Source: Emydura subglobosa (Eukaryota > Chordata > Testudines > Chelidae). Taken from it: DNA of 64,000 bases. The number at the start of each line of letters is the position of its first letter. Position 1 is the stretch's first letter. The stretch is from the NCBI GenBank assembly GCA_007922225.1, contig ML679946.1:92797313-92861312 (forward strand), read 5' to 3'. Under the pieces are notes generated by a model, which was given only the letters and a program-made list of their open reading frames with translations, was not told where the DNA came from and searched no databases. Of the stretch, positions 9,791-22,491 are shown piece by piece. Made by a program: the position numbers and the translations under genes.

Positions 9791-10499
9791 CTCAGTGAAC
9801 AGTGTGACCATTGTCTGCTTTCTTCCAACTCTCTTGTGGGCTTGCTCCAATTCCCTGGGCTGGTACAGAGAGAATATGGACCATCTCCTGCCCTCTAGGG
9901 TGAGATCTGCCCCATGGAAAACAGAGAGAGTAGTCCCTTTGCTCCCCTACAGACCGGAATGGTGATTATCCCTGCTCCTTGTGCAGAAAATGCTTGCAAG
10001 GGAGAGGGAAGATTCGTTCTGTCCTCCCCCTGCATACTTGGGCAAGAATCAGAGACAACCACATACATGACCTTCCTCCTATAACTCTTGTCCTCCTCCT
10101 CCCTTAATATTTCCTACCCACCACTCATTGTCTCATGTCTAAAATTAGATCAGAAGATGCTCTGGGCATGTCTTATATGGTCCATGACATCTGTGTAATT
10201 AATAGCAATACTCATTTTATTTTTTGCATTCTTGTATTGAGAAATTGATCCAAATGGCTACTTTTAGCTATTTAATTTGAAAAAGAAAATCAGAGATGGA
10301 AGAAGATGGAAGAAACCCAACAATCAACTTGCAGCTGGAATGAACTTGCCTGGCTATCACTGTAATTACCTGTATCATGTTAATCTAATTGTATACAATA
10401 GTAGCAAAAGGTGAGGCTCAGCTGCAGGGATCTGCATGTAAAAGGCATCAGTGATTTTACTGATTCATTAAAGAAGCTTCCTGTGTTTCTTGGTTCCTG
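9791..10499. other. No gene or clear repeat seen
   Basis: Frames at 9644-9850 (minus) and 9648-9965 (plus) start inside repeat B and are not supported. Confidence 0.4.
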
Positions 10500-10504
10500 G
10501 TTTA

Positions 10505-10618
10505 CTGATTCCTCTGATCAGAAGAAGAACTATGTATAAGCACGAAAGCTTGCCTCTCTCACCAACAGAGGTCGGTCCAATAAAAGATATTACCTCACCC
10601 ACCTTGTCTCTATAATTT
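10505..10618 (-). mobile_element. Half copy of the 'gagacaaggtgggtgaggta' fold-back element
   Basis: Contains the arm 'attacctcacccaccttgtc' preceded by 'ctttcaccaaca'-like sequence; the complete hairpin form is at 54105-54289. Confidence 0.65.
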
Positions 10619-10924
10619 CTTTAGCATATTTCAAGCATCTCTGTCTAGCTGCTGACTTTCCATCCCAGATTCTGCCTGCCCTCCTCTGGTTTTTCCTCAC
10701 CTTCACAGGCAAGGGAATATTAACGGCTAAAGAGGGATGATGATATTTTAAAATATGAGAATGGATGATGAGAAACTGGCTAATTGGACAGCTATGAATG
10801 TGAAACCTGTTTTCATCTTGGGACTACGCTGAATGAAAAGAGAAGCTCACTATTCAGTTTCTCAGGTCAAGGAGCCCCTCTGTCCAATAAATAATGTAAT
10901 CTCTATATAAGTTACATATAGTGT

Positions 10925-11060
10925 TTTTTGCATTACATAGTGCCTAGTAGCCCTAACTGAGATTCCATTGTGCTAGGGGCTGTAGAAACATAGTAAGAGA
11001 CAGTCCCTGCTCCAAAGACTTTATAGTCTTAATAGATGCATGGTGGGGGAAACAGAGTAT
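10925..11060 (+). repeat. Interspersed repeat 'B' fragment
   Basis: 'attgtgctaggggctgtaga' followed by 'gtccctgctccaaagac' matches the repeat B motif. Confidence 0.65.
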
Positions 11061-11096
11061 TATTGGGTAAAATCTGAGTACTTGAATGTGTGACGA

Positions 11097-11408
11097 CAGT
11101 AGAACCTCAGAGTTACCGAACACCTCAAGAGTGGAAGTTTTTCATAACTCTGACCAAAACGCTATGGTTGTTCTTTCAAAACTTTACAACTGAACATTAA
11201 CTTAATACAGATTTGAAACTTTACTATGCAGAAGAAAAATGCTGCATTCCCTTTATCTTTTAGTAGTTTGTTTAACACAGTACTGTACTATATTTACTTC
11301 TTTTTTTCTTTTCTCTGCCACTGCCTGATGGCGTACTCCTGATTCCAAATGAGGGGTGTGGTTGACCAGTCATTTTGTAACTCTTTTCATAACTCTGAGG
11401 TTCTACTG
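11097..11408. mobile_element. Mariner/Tigger-like MITE, 312 bp
   Basis: The first 19 bases, CAGTAGAACCTCAGAGTTA, recur in perfect inverted orientation at the right end. TA follows the right end (11409-11410); the left flank reads GA instead of TA, so the presumed TA duplication has mutated on one side. No transposase is left. Confidence 0.8.
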
Positions 11409-11545
11409 TAATTAATTCAGTGCATTACATTCAAGAAACAAACAGTGATGTTTTTGAGGAAGATCAATTATCAATGTGTTTTGAAAAAACAGTAGGCCAG
11501 CTGCAATGGACAGGAATATATGTGGGTGCCGTGTGGCTGAAAGCC

Positions 11546-11570
11546 TTTTTTTTTTTTTTTTTTTTTTTTT
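11546..11570. repeat. Poly(T) tract, 25 bases
   Basis: An uninterrupted T run; it could be a slippage product or the reverse of a poly(A) tail, but no retrogene is recognised next to it. Confidence 0.95.
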
Positions 11571-12460
11571 AAAGAACACTTCCTTTATTTAAAAAACCCA
11601 GCAAATCCTGTATTTTCGAGCTCCTCTACTGGCTGTTAAACTGAATGCTCAGCTTACTGCTCTGTTGGCTGGAGGTTCTGCAGATTCTCTGCTCAGTTCA
11701 TTCATAAAAAAAAAAAAGTGTAGAAAATTAACAATAGCTGTGGGTTTGCTATGGCAGGTTTCTTTGGTTACTTATCAAAGGTCTCTCTTACACTGAGCAA
11801 ATGGCTACTTTGCAATTGTATCTCCACTGCATGTGCATGAAAGTAGGAAAGGAAGTGTAGTATGCAGCTGATGGCTGATGAAAGAAGAAACATTGTGTGG
11901 ATAAAAAAGCCATGTCCTCATCAAAAGGTCATTGAAACTCATTCTGTGCACACCCACATCTTGCAGTTCAGTCATGGGAGTTTTGGTAGTGGAAATGCAG
12001 GAGCAAACTGTTAACCATTTCTTGTCTCTGGTATGAATGTGGGCATTTGGGAACAAAACTTATGCTCTGGATTATTTGTTACTACTTGTAGTTTCCATAC
12101 TGTTTCACTAAACGGGAACACTTTCCAATCTGCAACAAGGAACTGACGGGGCTCAAAAGACAGAATACACTTGTTAGCTTGGATGGAGCAGTTCAGTTTT
12201 GCCAAACTCTCCCTCTTTAAACACTGTAATTCACCTTTGTGAGCCTAATGGCTTATTAAAAATAATTTCTAGTTTAAAAAAAAAAAAAGCTTTCTGCCTT
12301 GCCTTATCTTTTCTGGTTCCTGACACACGTAGATACAGCAGCCAGAAAACATCTGGATCATCTGCTTCAACAGCTGCTTGCACTCCAGTGCCACCCTGTT
12401 ACTTGGTCTGCCTAAAATTTCCCCTATAGTTTTAATGGATGTAATGTTCTTTACTTCCTC
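11571..12460. other. No gene or clear repeat seen
   Basis: Short frames on both strands overlap one another (11805-12205 minus, 12199-12429 plus) without recognisable domains. A 12-base A run lies at about 12275. Confidence 0.4.
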
Positions 12461-12464
12461 TCTT

Positions 12465-12600
12465 AGGGCTCAATCCTGCAACAATTGACATTGATGTGAA
12501 TGTGAGTAGGATCTGGCCCTTAAACCTTCAATCAGCAAGTTACTTAAGCACATGACTAATTTTAAGCATGTGAGCTGTCCCACTGACTTATTCTCCTAAG
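12465..12600. repeat. Fold-back repeat, eroded
   Basis: 'gggctcaatcctgcaaca' then 'aagcacatgactaattttaa' belongs to the palindromic class also seen at 4.4, 5.4 and 23.3 kb. Confidence 0.4.
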
Positions 12601-13484
12601 AGAGTAAGCCTCTTATCTGTTGAGTAGTGTTGCTCTGTGCTGTTAAACAGCTGCTGCATTCCTTTATAGAAGTGACAGTATTTTAGTAGTGGTGGGGAAG
12701 CAGTTTCTCTGTATAGTTTGTAAAGTGTTTTGGAAGTCTTTGGATTGAAAGAAACTGTACTAGCTTTGCAAAAGCAAGGACATTTACTAACCTGATCACA
12801 ATCACAACGTATGCTGGTTCACTGCTACCATGGGGCTGATGAAAAAGCAAATGGTATTTTTTTTAATACAGCTCACTAGATACCTAGAAATAATAATTAT
12901 TCCCCTACGGCTAACAAGTGCGTAGATTATTGCAATTCTTCTATGTAGAAACACAAGTTATTCTACATATCTGCTAACTTCATCAGCCAGAACAGTTTTT
13001 AAAAACAAACACACACACAGACACACTCCCCATAATCTATCAGAAAATGAGTACAAACAATACATATAAGTGTACCAACCCCTATTCCTCCACTTCAGAA
13101 TATAAACAAGTCACCAAGATCTCATGTGAGCATCTAACACACCATGTACACATCAAAAAGAAAGTAATGTATGGTCTTTTAAAAGGCCAGAGAATAAGAT
13201 CAGATTGATGAAATCTAGTCAGTTCCCTCCCCCCATATAGACATGACATTTGCTCTCAACTCTGTATTCTCAAACGTTATGGCCTGTGTTGTAGGTGGGG
13301 TGTAGGTGTGTGTGTGGGGGTGTATAGCATGGAGGTATGTGGCAGGTAGTTGTACAGCGTCGGTGCAGCATGTAGGCAGATAAATATGACTTAGGCAAGG
13401 AACAGTGCAATGGAAGATTCACAGCCGAATGTGGTTAAGAACAAGGAAATGCTCACTTGTAAATGGAACAGACATTCAGGTGCC
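12601..13484. other. No gene seen; short CA-rich and GT-rich bits
   Basis: Contains 'acacacacagacacac' near 13010 and GT-rich sequence near 13300; otherwise nothing identified. Confidence 0.4.
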
Positions 13485-13760
13485 CAATTCTCATTTGCAC
13501 AAAGGCCCCATAACGCCTCTTTGGCACTGTAAATGCCCCATTTAAGGCTTCTTTATGCTGCCAGATCAGTATAAAGGAGTTTTAGTGTAAATGAGATCTA
13601 GGCCTTTGAATACCTAACTCCCTTTCTATGTGGTCTCCTGTGCTAGGGTTGTGGCTAAACAAGACCATTGAACTACATAGGCTCATTATTATTACTATGT
13701 GTTTATGGTAGAGCCCCAATGTGCCAGCTATGAGTGAAAGAAACTCTACTCTGCTGTCAG
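13485..13760. repeat. Fold-back repeat followed by repeat 'B' scrap
   Basis: 'tctcatttgcacaaaggcc' and 'agtgtaaatgagatctaggc' form eroded inverted arms (13489-13616). 13680-13760 resembles the 'gagccccaatgtgccagct' part of repeat B. Confidence 0.4.
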
Positions 13761-14620
13761 AGGATCACAGAAGAAATTGTATCCATAAATAGCCTTTTTT
13801 TTTTCTTAGAAATTTATCAGTCTCTCTGTGGTCATTTATCTGAGATCTCAGTGTGCTGATAAATTGCTGTCTCTGGAAAGCAAACCTTTTTATTTTAAGT
13901 TCTAGCTAAGGCTTGGGTGTCAAATCTACATAAGAAATCAATTGAAAAAAAGTTCCTGATTCAGACTTAATGCTATAACTCTATTCATTAAACCTTTTAG
14001 TTCTGTCTGTTTAAATTACTTATTAAGATAACCCAAGATACCTGTACATACCCAGACATAGTATGATACCTAAGTTCCTGTAGTCCCCTCTGTTGGTGTG
14101 TAAGGCTACAATAATGACATAGCAAAAATATGACTAGGCCTGGATATGTCATAAATCACTTCTCTCAAAGGATTTTCTACTAGAGGAAAATCACAAAAAA
14201 GAGACTGTTTATATAAAAAGCAATTTACGTAGCTACTCATTTTCTTTGTTCCCGGTGGAATTCTGATGGCATGTGCAGTCTTTGCACATGTATGTGGTTT
14301 ATGTGTGAAGGGACCAGCTGAGATGAAGCTATCAGCAGAAAGGTTAAGTATTAAAACCAAAGTGGGGCCCATGCAACTGATTAATATCTCACAGTTAATT
14401 GGATTGGGGGAAATTGCTCATCTACTGTAGCCGGCAGTAGACATTCCTGCCCTTGTGTAAGAGGAAAGATCACTCATTTCAAATAGATCTGCCCTTTCTG
14501 CTCCAGAACAGCAGGGCAAAAGGGTGTCAACATCACCAGAGGCAAATAGTCTAACCATGTTTGTTATTGAGAACAACAGAAGTTCTGTGGTGCGGTAGGG
14601 TTGGGCTTTGGGCGCAGAGA
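13761..14620. other. No gene or clear repeat seen
   Basis: The minus frame 14106-14372 has no recognised content. Confidence 0.4.
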
Positions 14621-14624
14621 CTCA

Positions 14625-14700
14625 TCAATTTTTAAGGTGAGACAGGACCACTATGATTATCTAGTCTGGTCTTCTTAATGCAGGGCTTAGAGTTTCAGGC
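14625..14700 (-). mobile_element. CR1 LINE 3' end fragment
   Basis: On the plus strand 'aggaccactatgattatcta' then 'gtctggtcttctt' is the reverse complement of the conserved CR1 3' region ('gaccagactagataat...ggtcc'). Confidence 0.65.
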
Positions 14701-15570
14701 TCATAGATGCTGCAGTTAAGAGGATTCTAATATTCAGTGGAAATTCTTCAAAATTCAGACACAAAGAAACTAGGGATCTTTGGGATAAGTAGGGGTTTGT
14801 TTGCTTGTTTGATTTTAAATCACAGATCTCATATATGCTTGCTGTGGGAAAGGAAGGCTAAAAGGAAAAGATTCATTCAGCTTAGTTTCAGTCTCAGATG
14901 TACAGCTCAGTAGCAGAGCCAGGATTTCAGGCCCCAAGAAGCTCACCTTCGCTGAGAGGGACTATAAGCATAAAGGATGATCTGTGTTTTCTAGCTCTTT
15001 TCCTTGAAAATAGTCTTGAAAACATACTAGGCGAGGGTTGAGAGGGATGAACAGCTGGGATCCCCTTCTGCAGCAACAGCATACATGAGAATTAAAGATA
15101 GCCTCTTCCTCCTGCTGTCCCCCAGCCATCCACATTTTTTATGTAAAATGGTGCTGTTAAGTTTCATGTTCATCCCAATGAACCGCCTGGCTAACCCTTC
15201 CCACAATCCTTAAATCAGCCCTGTGTGTTTGGGTGTGACCATGGTGGACAGCTATTGGTTACGTCATGCTGGGAGCATTGGCAAAATGTAGTTTCACTGG
15301 CTCACCCAAAAATGCTAAGGATGGCTGGGCTCATTATAGTTCACGTTTTCATGCAGAAAACTTTAATTCTGCAGCAGGTCACTTGGCTAAAGTGTTTTGT
15401 TTCTACATCAGCTCATTTTTCTTCCCTACACTGTGTCTGTTGGGGTAAGTTTAGCTCAGAAAAAAATAAATGTGACTCATTCTTTATCAAGCACCATAAG
15501 TGCATGGCTCTGTACAGACAAATAGTAGACATGGGGTTCCATTTTCAGAAGAGCCCATATGACTTCGGGC
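14701..15570. other. No gene or clear repeat seen
   Basis: The 116-codon frame at 15225-15575 (and an overlapping 60-codon frame in another register) shows no known domain and no repeat match that I can see. Confidence 0.4.
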
Positions 15571-15571
15571 T

Positions 15572-15702
15572 CTAAGGCTCATTTTCAAATGTGACCAGGC
15601 ACTAAGAAGCCTAAGTCTCCATGGAAGTCAGTGGTACTTAGGAAAGCTTTTGAGAATGGGACTTAAGTTCCTAGGTCACTTAGGGACTTTTGAAAAACTT
15701 TA
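15572..15702. repeat. Fold-back repeat ('ttttgaaaa' arms)
   Basis: 'ctcattttcaaatgtgacc' at the left and 'cacttagggacttttgaaaa' at the right are inverted arms, with 'aagcctaagtctccatgg' in the centre. Confidence 0.5.
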
Positions 15703-15800
15703 TTCATGGTTGTTGCCTCCAGTGGTCCAGTCTTGCAAGCCGGACAGACAAAACTGGCATTGCTCTCGCCAGTAGTCCCATTAGCTTCAGTGTATTAACC

Positions 15801-16205
15801 CAGAGGCTTTCAACCTGTCCAGATGACTGTACCCCTTTCAGGAGTCTGATTTGTCCTGAGCACCCCAAGTTTCACCTCACTTAAAAACTACTTGCTCACA
15901 AAATCAGTCATAAAAAGACAAAGGTATCCCAGCACACCATTACTGAAAAATTGCTTGCTTTATCATTTATCATATAATTATAAAATCAATTAGAATATAA
16001 ATATTGCACTTACTTTTCGGTGGATAGTATATAGAGCAGTATAAACAAGTCATTGTCCGTATGAAATGTTAGTTTGTACTGACTTTGCTAGTGCTTTTTA
16101 TATAGCCTGTTGTAAAATTAGCAAATATCTAGATGAGTCGATGTACCCCCTGGAAGACCTCTGCATGCCCTCAGGGGCATACGTACCCCTGGTTGAGAAC
16201 TGCTA
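15801..16205 (+). mobile_element. hAT MITE, family copy 1
   Basis: Same sequence as 63558-63973 and, reversed, 47874-48287. The ends are diverged forms of CAGTGGTTCTCAACC and its complement. Flanking octamers tattaacc (15793-15800) and cgttaacc (16206-16213) match at 6 of 8 positions. No transposase. Confidence 0.85.
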
Positions 16206-16329
16206 CGTTAACCTAGCCATGTGTTAGAGCTGGGTTAGACCCTCTGCACAGATATATTCAATGAGTGATAGTAGGAGACGAAGGGGAAGTTAAGGAACGG
16301 ATGATGAGGGTTATGAGAATATATGACTA

Positions 16330-16660
16330 GCGGTTACACTGGTTTGCTATGTATTTGTCTCAGGATCTGGGTTTTCTTCCTGTAGCGTCTATTATCATCT
16401 TGATAGGATTTATTATTATTATTAAAACTAATTATTATAGGTAGCGCAGTTAGCACTGCCTTTAGTTAAAGTTACCTGACACTTCCGATTATAAGACCCT
16501 GTTTTCAGTGCCTTATAACTTTACTAAACATTAACCATTTTGGGCTGAAATTTCCAATGCTGGGTGTCCGCTTCATGTGATTCTCTTTTGGAAGACTTCA
16601 GCTAAAACGGTTCAATCATTTCCAAGAACAGGGTTAGGGATAAACGTGTTGTTTTGACCA
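16330..16660. repeat. Probable interspersed repeat, unnamed (weak)
   Basis: Contains 'cttataactttactaaacat' and 'cagctaaaacggttcaatca', which I recall from repeated sequence in turtles; there is no second copy in this window to confirm it. Confidence 0.3.
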
Positions 16661-17299
16661 TATTAAAAATAAAAAAATGTTACAACCATTTTGATGAGGA
16701 ACTCTAGAGCCTCCATGCTTTAGAGCAGAGACTTAAAATTTGGTAAGGAGTCACCCTAGTTGAAATGAGCATGATCCATCCCAGGGTTGCAGGCACTGAG
16801 CAGGATTTCCCCTGAAATTGCTCCTCCCCGATGCGGGGAGCTTCTGTGGCACCATGAACTGGAGCTGAGAGCAGAGAGATTCTCTCTACTGTGTTCTCAA
16901 TGCTCCCCCTGCTGGTGCCCAGGTGACCAAGGGAAAAGCATCTTCAGCACCAGTTCAGAATCTGTAGTTGATATTTGCAGTAAAATTTGCGTCCTAATTA
17001 GTCCTGTTGGGCTGCTATTCTTTGCAAGTAACAGCATGGTATTGAGTTGGTGGGTGTTACTGGATGCCAAAGCCTTGTCTATACCGTGAAAATTACCCAC
17101 TGCTGATAATGGATTCAGCTGAACTGGTGCTGTAACTGTAGACAAGAATAAACTATTCTGTACCTGTTTCAGAAATTGTGGGTAAATCTTGCTTAGTGGC
17201 CTCAAAAATCAGAGCATCACAGCTATATTGGAGAGTCAATCAGAAACTAGTATAGTCACTAAACTCAATCCTCTCTTTCAACACAAAAATTAGAATAAT
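16661..17299. other. No gene or clear repeat seen
   Basis: Overlapping opposite-strand frames near 16787-17205 of about 100 codons each are not supported by any motif. Confidence 0.4.
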
Positions 17300-17690
17300 T
17301 AAATCTCTCCCTTATATAGACCTTTCATCCCAGTGGGTCCCAAAATGCTTTACTCATTGTACATAGGAAAGAATAATTTAATTTACCATTAAAATGCAGC
17401 CATCTCCAAGGTGAAAGGAACTTGTACTTAAAAGCACAGAACAATGCAAAAGCAGAGTTTAGGACAGTGAATGAAAAAATATACAATATCCAGTTAGAAC
17501 AACAGGAGGAACTCAGGTTAGTGATGTCTAGTTCCTCACTTGGAGTCTAGCCAGCTCATCAGAGCTAACACCCCTTCTCTCGTAAGTAATGCCATGGGAT
17601 CTTTAATGAGCTAAAGTGGTCAAGATCTTGTTTTCACATTTAATCTGAAAATATCACAGTGCCCCTTAATACAATGCTGGAGCATTGGGT
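17300..17690 (+). repeat. Ancient vertebrate repeat, weak
   Basis: 'tatatagacctttcatccca' followed by 'cccaaaatgctttac' and, later, 'gccatgggatctttaatga' is a motif pair I associate with old LINE/SINE 3' regions across vertebrates. Divergence is high. Confidence 0.4.
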
Positions 17691-18768
17691 TGCTAAGAGA
17701 GAAGAGTGCCAATTATTTAATCACAAACAGTACTTCCTGGAGCTTCCTTTGTCTCAAGTTGGGCTCATCTCAACAGCTGAGTGAGTACGTTGTCATTTCT
17801 ACAGTTTGTGGTGAACGGGTTTGAGTTGTCTGTGGATATCCTTTTGTGGGGCTGGGTTCAGAAACTTTGGATTGGCTCACACTCTCATGTTAATACAGCA
17901 AGCTCTAGTGGTCAATATGGTGCAATAGAAATGAGGGAAAACTTAGAAACCCAAACCCCATTTGTGAAATGATTTGTTGTCTGACTAGGGCTTCACCCTC
18001 TGTGATGTTCATCAGCAAGAAGGCTGGTCTGTTGTCTTCTGCTTTCAGGGTAGCCCTTCAAAGCCTTTCAAAGAGTCAGCCAAATTCACTCCTGGCGTTA
18101 AGAAATGACACAGTTAGAGGAGTTAAACGGAGTGAGATCTAGTCAGGTGTTTGTAACTTCCTGAAGAGGAATCTCCAAATTCTGTATGTAGCCATTTGCA
18201 TGGTGCCCCCAAAAAAGTGATGATGTGGCCTGCATGCCCACAGTCAGGCCTCACTCCCAAGGCCTCTGTTAATATGCAGTGAGAAACTATTCCCTCCCAT
18301 CCCCACGTCATTCAGTTCAGCCCTGTGCCTGTGAAAACAAACCTCCATGTCCTAGTTCCCAAGTCTTTTGTCTGAGCAAGAGCTATCAGAATTATCTGCT
18401 CTCATTTATACCCTGAGTCTGAAATATCATTAGTTAGTAATTGGCAAAGTATTTCCTGCCCCCCAGTAATGTGGTTTATGCAGGTAACTCCTGGGGCAAA
18501 GACTTCCAACAGCTGACTGCTCCTTGGGGAAAAGAAGCCCCTAAGTTTCTTTAGGCTTTGATCCTGAAAATCCTTGCACTGTGTATAGTAGAGAACACAG
18601 AGTTGCGGTGCACCAGTCAAGAAGTGTGAATGGAGGAACAAAATTAAGTACCAGGTACATTTCTCAGCATTAAGTCTCCCGCTCCTGCTGCCTGCTCCCT
18701 TATTTGCAAGAGCAAAGGGTAAAAAAGAGGACGGGGGGGGGAGGGGGATCATGAGTTTTTGAGGAGAC
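17691..18768. other. No gene or clear repeat seen
   Basis: Includes the 143-codon minus frame 18402-18833, one of the longest here; its composition is unremarkable and it ends within the next fold-back repeat. Confidence 0.4.
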
Positions 18769-18858
18769 GGGGCCAAATTTAGGCTTGGTATAAGCGGCTC
18801 TAACTCCACCCAGCTCAGTGGAGTTGTACTCACTTACCTCAGGACTAAACTTGGCCCA
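18769..18858. repeat. Short fold-back repeat
   Basis: 'gggccaaatttag' pairs with 'ctaaacttggccc', with a 'ccagctcagtggagttgtac' centre. Confidence 0.55.
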
Positions 18859-20034
18859 TAGACTTAACTTTAGTCTTCGTCATCGTAATAACACTAAGCT
18901 GCTGATTGCCCTCTCTAGCCTGACTTCTGTTCCCCAGGCCAGAGCAATGTAATGGCTGCAGAGCAGCTCTCATGTTAATGCAGGATAAGATTCCCATGTG
19001 TACCATGTCCTGCTCAACCCTTTTTACCTTGCACTTATCCATGCTACGCTCCCCAGCAAGAAGGACTGTGCAAGATAAAGCCCATAATGTAAATTTAGGC
19101 TGGGATTAGATTTTTATCAGTAAACATCGATTTGACCATTCACACACAAGCCAATGGAAAAATATTTCTATCAATAATATCAATATTGATATTTCTATCA
19201 ATAATAAATATCAAAATATAAATATACACAATGGGGGGGGGAAAAAAAAAAAAAAAAAAAAAAGGTACCTGAGACCTTACTGGAGTTTAATGTGTGGATA
19301 TTGACTTTGTATATTTTAACATGTGATGGTGACAATTTGTGTTTTAACAGTTATAAAGCTTTAACTTTTTGAATCTCAACATCTCGTGTCATTAAATAAT
19401 TATTTTCTGACTCCCCTCCCCACGATTTCCCACTGCTGTGAAAATTTAAATTGATAAAAAATATTTTTTAAAAAATGCTTAAAACCCATAATTTTGCATA
19501 ACTCTGAAAATTTACATGAATAAAAATGAAGAAAAAATGCTTAAAAAGAAACTTTGACATCTGTCAATTATAAAAACATAAAAGATTAAATTCTGCAAGC
19601 CTATGTAAACTGCATGATTCTTTTATTTTAATTTCTAGGAGTCCCCACATATTTTCCCGTTGCTGTTTAGCACAAATAGGTCCCTACCCATCTTCTGTTG
19701 CTCACCATTATTAAAGTACTTGCACCCTGCAGAAAGATCCAGCTGTAGCTTCCTGTTGTCCATGCCCTGTGGGCTTGAGCTCCTCAGCCTGTTATCATAG
19801 TTGTCACCAGCGCTGGCACAGGGCAGAGGAATGGGGGTGGTTGTACCAGAATCCCAGCTCCGGGAACCCCTGAAACATCTGTTACTTGGGTGAAATGGAA
19901 GGAAGATATGGGGCCCCAGTGAACATGATGTACTGGGGCCTCAAATTTCTTTTGATGGGCCTGTCTGTGACTTTTGATCTTGTAGTACTCGACCACAGAA
20001 TTTGTATATCTGGCCATTTCCAGTGATCTCCCTC
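18859..20034. other. AT-rich sequence with a G9-A22 homopolymer
   Basis: Around 19140-19225 there are self-complementary 'tatcaatattgata' motifs, and 19233-19263 is nine G followed by 22 A. No gene is seen. Confidence 0.5.
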
Positions 20035-20112
20035 ACACAGATGGGGAAAACTGAGTTCATGCCTACGGACACTTGCACAGCCAAGGAACAGAGCGTTGGT
20101 CTTTGGACCCCA
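20035..20112 (-). repeat. MIR-type fragment, reverse
   Basis: 'cagatggggaaaactgagtt' then 'cacagccaaggaacagagc' is the reverse of the MIR-like core ('ctcagttt...ccatctg'). Confidence 0.5.
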
Positions 20113-21737
20113 CAAATAAAACATGACTAAAATAAAGAAACTTGGTTTACGTTTTTGCTCTATCTATAGACAGAACTTTCAAGTAAGAGTTAATTTTTTT
20201 TTTCAGCACCAAACCTATTTCCTGCTTTCTCTGAAAAAACATACTGTGAATTCACAGCAGTTACTGCCAGACGGTATGTGCTGTTCTTTAAGCAGCATCT
20301 TGTGTGTTTTCGTTTGCACATGGCCTTTGGAGCTTTTAGGTCACATACCTATATGCTAGTGGTCTTGAACCACCACAGGAGTTTCTAAAACACCCCACCT
20401 TCATTTCACATCCTTTCCTCTCTTCTGACGTTCTGGCCACACACGTTTGCAAATTAAAGCGTGGCCCTGACACCCACCTCCTACACCAACCTCCCCTCAA
20501 AAAAGTCTGAAAATACTCACTGTATAACTCTTAGCAGGGCTGCATGCGGCCCTCTCTTTGGGGTTGTGTGAGTCATTGTGCAATGCGTGATGTGGTCTCC
20601 ACAATACCTAGAAATATTGGCAATAGCTATGGGGCTATTTAAGAAGGAGGCTAGTTTAGGGATCAGAGAAGATTTCCACTAGCTGGTGGGGGGAGGTCAT
20701 AGCTCTTCTCTGGATGGCACTTTGCTCTACCCTGCTAGAAACCTTCCCTTGATCCTTTGGACATGCACTGTTCCTGCAACATGCTCCCAGTTCCTTTGTA
20801 ACCACTAGCTCAGGCACTCAAAGTTGGGGGTGGAGATGGCCAATGGGATTAGAGTCTCTGTACCAGCTGGGAGAAGAAGGCAACTGATTGTGGTTAGAGG
20901 GTCATGTTGAGATGCTTCCTTATGGGTTTGCAGGAGGTTGAGTATTTGGAAAGGGATTGGTATCAACAGCTAAGAGATGGAAAGGTAACAAGATCTGAGT
21001 GCTAGTAGACTTGTCTTCAGAGCAGGTATCTAAGGACTGGAATTAATGGTGTTATTCATAGAAATTAAGGGAAAATTTCTGCTTTATCATTAGCTTTAGG
21101 AATGTTGCTCCAACAGAGTATAACTAAGGTAACTAATTACAATTGGCATAAAGGTCACTGCAAACTTCTGTTGAGGCAGATATGTCTAATGCCCCAGCAT
21201 TCTGGGACTGCACATTACCATTATTTAATATTTATATGATCATAGCATTAGAGACCCCAAGCAGGACATATCTGATTCTGAGGGCAATTTCTGGCATTTT
21301 TGCAAAATTACACTAAGCATTTGTAAATGAAAAGCATGTGAAATGCAGCAGTGTTGCTTCATGTTGATTTAGGACACCTGACATTTTTGCTTTTGAGTTT
21401 TGATTTCAAGTATACTTGAAAACTCAAAACAAATCTTATCTTAAAATGTAAATCAGCCGGATTTCATCAAGATAACCCAAGTCTGTTCAACATTTCCCTA
21501 GAATGTGCCTTGTTACCATGGTATTAAGTGCTACGTAAAAACCCACTTAGATAGGTAAATTCCCCACAGCTGTAATGCAAAGGCAATAACAGTATTCAAA
21601 ATAAGCTGGGTACATGCATGGTTAGAGAAAGTGTGTGTGTGTGTGTGTGATATGACCATAAATATCTATATTAATTGCATATTTCCACCAGTATCCCAAA
21701 ATGTGATCTATGTGCTTGATCGTTAAAAAGGTATGCT
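20113..21737. other. No gene or clear repeat seen; one (GT)n tract
   Basis: A (GT)9 tract lies at 21631-21649. Nothing else is identifiable. Confidence 0.45.
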
Positions 21738-22010
21738 GGGCTACGTCTACACTGCAGAATTTTGTCAGGATAGCTATATGGGTCAGGAGAATGAAGAGGT
21801 GTGATCCCTAACCCACATGGCTGTGTCGACAGAAGACCATAGTGCTTTTACTGATGTACCTTCTTTCACTCATGAGGGGTTGTTTTTACTATACCAGTGC
21901 AAAACAAAGTTTCTCCAGTATAAGCTGTATCCACATCAGGAATGCTTTTCTGGTATAATATACACCAATATTCCTTATACCCGTAAAGTGCTCTTAATGT
22001 AGATAGACTC
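21738..22010. mobile_element. TIR element of the 'gtctaca' type
   Basis: The left end 'gggctacgtctacactgca' pairs with the right end 'taatgtagatagactc'. No target duplication is clear. Confidence 0.6.
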
Positions 22011-22211
22011 ATAAACGAGATCAGACATGTCTCTCTTTAGGCCAGTGATTACAACTCATTGAGACTGAATGGTCTAACTACCCAAACAATGGAGTAGCCA
22101 TCGGGACATTCTCTTGGGTAAGTCCTGATGATTACCCTTGCTGACTGAGGAAAAAAATTGAAACAAAAACTAAAGAGTTTGAACAGTGTAGGTTAAAAGG
22201 GTCCAGTCTGA

Positions 22212-22470
22212 GGGCTGGTCTACACTTAAAACTTACAGCAGCACAGCTGAATCGATACAGCTGTGCTGATGTAAGAGCGCTTGTGTAGCTGTGTTATGTC
22301 GACGGGAGAGCTCTCTCCCTCTGACATAATAAAACCACTTAAACAAGTGGTGGCAGCTATGCGCTGTCCACACAAGCACTTATGCTGGCAAAACTCCTGT
22401 CACTCGGGGTGTTTTTTCACACCCCCGAGTGACAAAGTTTTGCTGGCATAAGTGCTATGTAGACAAGGCC
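22212..22470. mobile_element. TIR element, 259 bp, TGA duplication, large hairpin
   Basis: The ends are GGGCTGGTCTACA and TGTAGACAAGGCC, flanked by TGA on both sides (22209-22211, 22471-22473). The right third (22379-22454) folds into a long stem: 'cttatgctggcaaaact' against 'agttttgctggcataag', with an inner 'cactcggggtgt' / 'acacccccgagtg' stem and a T-rich loop. Non-autonomous, three-base duplication of the Harbinger type. Confidence 0.85.
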
Positions 22471-22491
22471 TGAGAGATCTACAGGCTCTGA

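Noticed and set aside
11546..11570. Poly(T) as the tail of a reverse-strand processed pseudogene
   Set aside because: No coding similarity is seen on its 3' side (11571-12460, minus strand).
18402..18833. 143-codon minus-strand frame as a gene
   Set aside because: No motif, and it runs into a fold-back repeat at its start.
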